DNA from: Ferrimicrobium sp.
GTDB lineage: Bacteria > Actinomycetota > Acidimicrobiia > Acidimicrobiales > Acidimicrobiaceae
NCBI GenBank assembly: GCA_027365375.1
Contig: DAHXNM010000265.1
Coordinates: 1 to 9,415, forward strand
DNA length: 9,415 bases
Reading direction: 5' to 3'
The notes under the pieces were generated by a model that saw nothing but the letters and a program-made list of their open reading frames with translations, was not told where the DNA came from and ran no database searches. A program made the translations under genes and the position numbers. This document shows, one piece after another, positions 5,727 to 9,415 of the stretch (within the stretch, counting starts at the first letter, position 1; each line of letters opens with the position of its first letter).

Positions 5727-7012
5727 CCCTTATCGAGCGCAGTTTCCAGGAACGTATCTTGCTTGTGGGTGTTGCGACCAGTGGACGCGAGCGACAGATG
5801 GTGAACGATCAGCTCGATGAGCTTGCTAGTCTCGTCGACACCGCTGGGGCACTGGTGGTCCATCGCGAGATTCAGGTTCGTGAACGTCCCGACCCAGCCA
5901 CCTATATAGGCAAGGGCAAGGTGGATGAGCTCGCGGTCTTGTCGGAGAGCTTTGATGTCGACACGGTCGTCTTCGATGACGAGCTTACCCCTGGACAGCA
6001 GCGCAATCTTGAGAAGGTACTGGGACGAACAGCGATCGATCGTACCGCGGTGATCCTTGATGTCTTTGCTCAGAATGCGCGTAGTCAGGAGGGTAAGGCG
6101 CAAGTAGAGTTGGCGCTTTTGCGGTACCGACTTCCGCGACTGGTCGGTCGGCGAACCAACCTCTCTCAGCAGGTGGGACGGATCGGTACTCGCGGTCCAG
6201 GCGAGACCAAGTTAGAGGAAGACCGTCGTCGCATTCAAGAGCGCATCGGTCAACTCCGACGTGAGTTGGCGGCACTCGAGCGTCAACGCCGCCTCCAGCG
6301 CAAGTCACGCCTGCATGGGCGCAACTCTCAGGTTGCGTTGGTGGGCTACACGAATGTGGGCAAGTCATCGTTGCTCAACGCGCTAACAGGTGCTGATGTG
6401 GTGGTCGAGGATCGTCTCTTTGCAACCCTTGATCCACGTACCAGGCGTCTGAAGCTTCCTGGTGGCGAGACGATTCTGCTCGCAGATACCGTCGGCTTCA
6501 TCCGCAAGCTTCCGCACCAGCTAATTGAGGCGTTCCGGTCTACTCTAGATGCCGTCGCTGAGGCGGATCTCCTGATTCACGTCGTCGACGCCTCCAGCGT
6601 TCACGCCCTTGATCAGATGCGCGAGGTGCGAGCGACGTTGGCGGAGATCGGTGCGAGTGAGGTACCAGAGCTGGTGGTACTCAACAAGATCGATCTTGGC
6701 TATGGCTCTGATGACCTGCCCGATGGCATCGCAATCTCGGTTACCTCCGGTGAAGGTGTCAACAGCCTTCTTGCGGTGATCGGAGATCGTCTCAGGGCAC
6801 TCAACCGCGTCGAGGTCTTTCGAGTCCCCTTCGACCGTGGTGACATTCTCGCAGAGATCCATAGAGAGGCAGAAGTGATCTCGGAGGAGAATCAAGAGAA
6901 TGGCATTGAGGTCAGAGTTCGTGCCGATGACGCCGCGCGCGCCCTCTTGCATAGACATATCGATAGTGTCGTCTCTGATCGGTCGGTGGAGGATACAGAT
7001 GAGCTTCCCTGA
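5723..7012 (+). CDS. hflX: GTPase HflX, ribosome-associated
   Basis: HflX is a GTPase that binds the 50S subunit and in studied bacteria splits stalled or hibernating ribosomes. From the GTG at 5723 the protein has 429 residues and starts MTLIERSFQERILLVGV. The N-terminal HflX domain carries DPATYIGKGKVDEL (57-70) and the GTRGPGET signature (155-162), followed by a basic coiled coil (163-195). The G domain has GYTNVGKS (208-215), DPRTRR in switch I (237-242), DTVGF (255-259), NKID (321-324) and TSGEG (341-345). The frame is open back to GTG 5660, which would add 21 residues, but GTG 5723 overlaps the dapF stop as GTGA and gives the usual HflX N-terminus, so I chose it. Translation is probably coupled to dapF; no clear Shine-Dalgarno is present. 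Very sure of identity. Confidence 0.93.
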   Translation: MTLIERSFQERILLVGVATSGRERQMVNDQLDELASLVDTAGALVVHREIQVRERPDPATYIGKGKVDELAVLSESFDVDTVVFDDELTPGQQRNLEKVLGRTAIDRTAVILDVFAQNARSQEGKAQVELALLRYRLPRLVGRRTNLSQQVGRIGTRGPGETKLEEDRRRIQERIGQLRRELAALERQRRLQRKSRLHGRNSQVALVGYTNVGKSSLLNALTGADVVVEDRLFATLDPRTRRLKLPGGETILLADTVGFIRKLPHQLIEAFRSTLDAVAEADLLIHVVDASSVHALDQMREVRATLAEIGASEVPELVVLNKIDLGYGSDDLPDGIAISVTSGEGVNSLLAVIGDRLRALNRVEVFRVPFDRGDILAEIHREAEVISEENQENGIEVRVRADDAARALLHRHIDSVVSDRSVEDTDELP

Positions 7013-7030
7013 GCACTGTTAGTTTCTCAG

Positions 7031-7060
7031 GTAACATTGTTGACTAGGTGCTGTTAGGGT
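7031..7060 (+). promoter_or_regulatory. Putative promoter for dapC, possibly leaderless
   Basis: In the 54-base gap after hflX, GTAACA (7031-7036, four of six to TTGACA) and TAGGGT (7055-7060, TAnnnT type) are 18 bases apart. The GTG start at 7067 lies seven positions after the end of the -10 box, the same arrangement as at 559-595. The AGGG at 7056-7059 could instead act as a weak Shine-Dalgarno for a transcript read through from hflX, so both modes are possible. The TTGACT at 7040-7045 is too close to the -10 to serve as the -35. Confidence 0.4.
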
Positions 7061-7066
7061 AGGGCC

Positions 7067-8170
7067 GTGAACGAGTATGCATCGACAGGAACCAAGACGG
7101 TTGCCAAGCTGCGAGAGATTGCCTATGAGAGTGGCCTTGAGGTGGTCGATGCCGCAGTCGGGTCTCCAGTTGACCCACCTCCAGCTGTGGTCCCACGCAT
7201 CCTTGCGTCTTCAGACGCCGAACGCCATTACCCCCGCTCTGACGGGTCGTTGGCCTTCAAGGAGGCGGCGCTGGGGTGGTTGGGAGGCTTCGTAGGAGTC
7301 GATCTTGACCTCCATCAGATTGGTGCCACCATCGGTTCGAAGGAGTTCATCTCGCTGCTTCCTTCGATTCTCGCTCGACGTCGCCCAGACCGTGATGTCG
7401 TGCTGGTGCCTTCGATCGCTTACCCGAGCTACTCGTTTGGCGCATCGTGGGCGGGGCTTGAGAGCTACCGAGTTCCGTTGTTGGCGGATGGAGGCCTTGA
7501 TTTCGAGGCGATCCCTGAAGAGGTTGCGCGACGGGCTCTCATAGCCTGGGTCAATGCTCCCAATAATCCGACAGGTGTGATCTTTGATCTGGCGAGAGCA
7601 GCTCGATTTGGAGAACGCAATGGGGTGATCATCGCCTCCGATGAGTGTTATCATGACTTCGGTTGGGCTCGTGACCCGTCATCTCTGCTCGAGTTTGGCG
7701 CCGCTGGTCGTCTCGCCGTGTTTTCGTTGTCAAAACGTTCGAATCTCGCCGGGCTCCGGGTGGGGATGTACGCCGGCGATGGTGATCTGGTCCGTGAGAT
7801 CTCTGAGCAAAGACGCGGGCTTGGACTTATGCCACCGGGTCCGGTGCAAGCGGTGGCGACGCAGATGTTTGCGGACGAAGAACACGTCGGAGAGCAGCGT
7901 CGCCGATATCTTGAACGACTTCGACTGCTCGCCCAATGGATTGGTGGTTTACTCGAGGTGCCGGTACAGCTTCCAGACGGAGGAATCTACCTCTGGGTCC
8001 GAGCGACTGAGGAGTTTAACCACGATGGGACTGCGTTGGCCACGATGCTCGCAAACAAGTTTGGCTTCGTTACTGCGCCAGGAGCCGACTACGGCGATCA
8101 TCGCTTCGTGCGGATATCTGCGACTATATCCTCCAAACAGATGGAGACGCTAGCGTCGCGACTGGGGTGA
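7067..8170 (+). CDS. dapC: N-succinyl-LL-diaminopimelate aminotransferase, actinobacterial type
   Basis: This 367-residue fold-type I PLP enzyme swaps the keto group of N-succinyl-2-amino-6-ketopimelate for an amino group from glutamate. Motifs in order: VGSPVDPPP (31-39), TIGSKEF (88-94), the PLP-ring aromatic region AYPSY (118-122), NNPTG (166-170), SDECYHDFGW with the PLP-contacting Asp192 (191-200), and the Schiff-base lysine Lys223 in SLSKRSNLAGLR (220-231). The VGxPVDPxP opening and SLSKRSNLAG block are those of actinobacterial DapC rather than of general AspC-like enzymes, and dapD and dapE follow at once, which makes the call firm. The GTG start follows a likely promoter. Third gene of the cluster after dapF and hflX; the ferredoxin gene often beside dapC in related bacteria is absent here. 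Confidence 0.9.
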   Translation: MNEYASTGTKTVAKLREIAYESGLEVVDAAVGSPVDPPPAVVPRILASSDAERHYPRSDGSLAFKEAALGWLGGFVGVDLDLHQIGATIGSKEFISLLPSILARRRPDRDVVLVPSIAYPSYSFGASWAGLESYRVPLLADGGLDFEAIPEEVARRALIAWVNAPNNPTGVIFDLARAARFGERNGVIIASDECYHDFGWARDPSSLLEFGAAGRLAVFSLSKRSNLAGLRVGMYAGDGDLVREISEQRRGLGLMPPGPVQAVATQMFADEEHVGEQRRRYLERLRLLAQWIGGLLEVPVQLPDGGIYLWVRATEEFNHDGTALATMLANKFGFVTAPGADYGDHRFVRISATISSKQMETLASRLG

Positions 8171-8189
8171 GCCGGGTAGGTTTACCGTT

Positions 8190-9014
8190 ATGGTTCTTTC
8201 AGCTGAGATCGAGACACTCTATGAGCGGCGTAGCTCGCTCTCGCCCGAGGACGACGTGGCACGCCGCCAGGTATATGAAGTTCTCACCGAACTCGACCAG
8301 GGGTCGTTGCGGGTAGCTGAAGTGGACCAGTCGACGGACACTGTTGTCGTCCACGAGTGGGTGAAAAAGGCCATCCTCCTATCCTTTCGGCTTCGAGGGT
8401 TGACGACCCACACCGTGGGACCCTTTGAGTTCGTCGATCGGCTTCCGTTGAAGCATGATTATGCACGAGCGGGGGTTCGTGTCGTCCCTGGTGCCTCGGC
8501 ACGTTTTGGCTCCTATCTTGGGCCAGGGGTGACGCTGATGCCAAGCTATGTGAACGTTGGTGCATGGGTCGGCTCGGAGACGATGGTGGATACGTGGGCA
8601 ACCGTCGGCTCGTGTGCACAGATAGGGGAGCGGGTACACCTTTCGGGCGGGGTCGGAATCGGTGGAGTACTCGAACCTCCTCAGGCGGTGCCGGTAGTGA
8701 TTGGAGATGACGCCTTCGTAGGCTCGCGAGCCATGGTCGTCGAAGGTGCCCGCGTTGGTGAGGGTGCGGTGATCGGTGCCGGCACTATCGTTACCCCCAC
8801 TATCCCGATCTTCGATCTGTCCACTGGCCAAGAACTTGGTCGCGGAGTGATTCCAGCCTGGTCGGTGGCGGTGACTGGTACCAGGATGCGCGAGACACCT
8901 GGTGGTGTCTTTGGCATGAGCTGTATCTTGATTGTGTCACGCTTAGACCCCGGTCGACGCCACGAGAAGACTGAACTCAACGCCATTCTGCGTGACCATG
9001 GCGCCGGCCTGTGA
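8190..9014 (+). CDS. dapD: 2,3,4,5-tetrahydropyridine-2,6-dicarboxylate N-succinyltransferase, 274-residue type
   Basis: DapD transfers succinyl from succinyl-CoA to tetrahydrodipicolinate, opening the succinylase branch. The protein has 274 residues, the length of E. coli DapD, and shares its hallmark blocks: WVKKAILLSFRL (57-68), VPGASARFGSYL (99-110), MPSYVNVGAWV (117-127), TMVDTWATVGSCAQIG (131-146, with the likely catalytic Asp134) and HLSGGVGIGGVLEPPQA (150-166). VVEGARVGEGAVIGAGT follows, with Glu185 matching the second catalytic acid. The repeating hexapeptides predict a left-handed beta-helix trimer. This is the form known from proteobacteria; the mycobacterial DapD is a longer, distinct type, so its presence here is notable. 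ATG 8190 follows GGGTAGG (8174-8180) by nine bases, and only 19 bases separate it from dapC. Confidence 0.93.
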   Translation: MVLSAEIETLYERRSSLSPEDDVARRQVYEVLTELDQGSLRVAEVDQSTDTVVVHEWVKKAILLSFRLRGLTTHTVGPFEFVDRLPLKHDYARAGVRVVPGASARFGSYLGPGVTLMPSYVNVGAWVGSETMVDTWATVGSCAQIGERVHLSGGVGIGGVLEPPQAVPVVIGDDAFVGSRAMVVEGARVGEGAVIGAGTIVTPTIPIFDLSTGQELGRGVIPAWSVAVTGTRMRETPGGVFGMSCILIVSRLDPGRRHEKTELNAILRDHGAGL

Positions 9015-9415
9015 GTGACCTAGAGTCTTCGCTCCGTGACCTGCTGGCGATTCCGTCGGTCTCCGGGGAGGAGGATGCGATCGCCGACTATGTCGTTGCG
9101 CAACTGTTGACCAAGGTTAGTTGGCGGGTAGATCGAGTCGGGAACACCGTGATAGCACACCGCGATGGAGGACCTGGGCCGAGGCTGGCGCTCTGTGGAC
9201 ATCTCGATACCGTCCCTGGCGATCAGGGGGTTGACGAGGATGCCGATTGCTTCTACGGTCTTGGCGCCTGCGATATGAAGGGTGGGTTGGCGGTGATGCT
9301 CTCGCTCGCCGATCGACCTTGTGCGCTCCCTATGACCATGGTCTTCTATCCATGTGAGGAGGTCGCCTTCGACCGCAATGGGCTTCATCTTCTTGGTCCG
9401 GCAGAGGCGATGGTC
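9011..9415 (+). CDS. dapE: N-succinyl-LL-diaminopimelate desuccinylase, N-terminal part (cut by right edge)
   Basis: The first 135 codons are visible and open to the right edge. DapE removes succinate to give LL-diaminopimelate, the substrate of DapF. Metal-site and catalytic residues of the M20 peptidase family are in place: LCGHLDTVP (61-69; His64, Asp66), GLGACDMKGG with the bridging Asp88 (83-92), and YPCEEVAFDRNGL with the catalytic and metal Glu pair 116-117 (113-125). The CEEV...RNGL form is that of actinobacterial DapE. The GTG start at 9011 overlaps the dapD stop as GTGA, and no Shine-Dalgarno precedes it, so translation is probably coupled to dapD. The protein starts MSDLESSLRDLLAIPSVSG, a normal N-terminus for the family. 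The remaining metal ligands lie beyond the window. Confidence 0.9.
   Translation, partial: MSDLESSLRDLLAIPSVSGEEDAIADYVVAQLLTKVSWRVDRVGNTVIAHRDGGPGPRLALCGHLDTVPGDQGVDEDADCFYGLGACDMKGGLAVMLSLADRPCALPMTMVFYPCEEVAFDRNGLHLLGPAEAMV

Noticed and set aside
5339..6103. 254-codon open frame on the minus strand across dapF and hflX
   Set aside because: It lies antisense to two clearly identified genes, has no recognisable domain and low-complexity composition, and lacks a convincing ribosome binding site.

Overview
The window is most likely chromosome of a motile, moderately GC-rich actinobacterium, probably of the Acidimicrobiia. This rests on the miaA-dapF-hflX order (also seen in mycobacteria), an actinobacterial-type DapC and DapE, frequent GTG starts and likely leaderless genes. 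The lineage is inferred from gene content and protein style; no database search was possible. I see no phage, IS element, CRISPR array, tRNA or rRNA.

Layout. At 1-312 (minus, cut by the left edge) lies the N-terminus of a coiled-coil protein that looks like a soluble chemotaxis-type receptor. 313-594 is mostly non-coding, with a doubtful 45-codon ORF on the minus strand and a likely promoter. At 595-849 (plus) is a small pterin-4a-carbinolamine dehydratase-like gene that appears to be leaderless. It converges on a minus-strand pair read from 3600 to 950: an aldehyde dehydrogenase of an unusual subfamily, overlapping by four bases (GTGA) an enolase-superfamily N-succinylamino acid racemase / o-succinylbenzoate synthase (MenC-type). 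Inverted repeats sit at the convergent junction (893-948).

From about 3700 to the right edge everything reads on the plus strand: miaA, dapF, hflX, dapC, dapD and the start of dapE. DapD, DapC, DapE and DapF are four enzymes of the succinylase branch to meso-diaminopimelate and lysine, so this is a lysine / cell-wall precursor cluster with a tRNA-modification enzyme (MiaA) and a ribosome-associated GTPase (HflX) inside it. The dapE gene is cut by the right edge, but its first 135 codons are clear.

Main oddities. MiaA and DapF share one uninterrupted 675-codon frame with no stop between them, joined by a linker of about 70 residues that holds its own Shine-Dalgarno and TTG start. This is either a true fusion or a stop-less gene pair making two overlapping products. 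The MiaA half is divergent at normally fixed motifs. Three gene junctions use the same GTGA stop/start overlap. The dehydratase and dapC share the same promoter geometry, placing the start codon at the predicted transcription start. I found no defence system or other clearly undescribed multi-gene system; the MiaA-DapF arrangement is the strongest candidate for something new.
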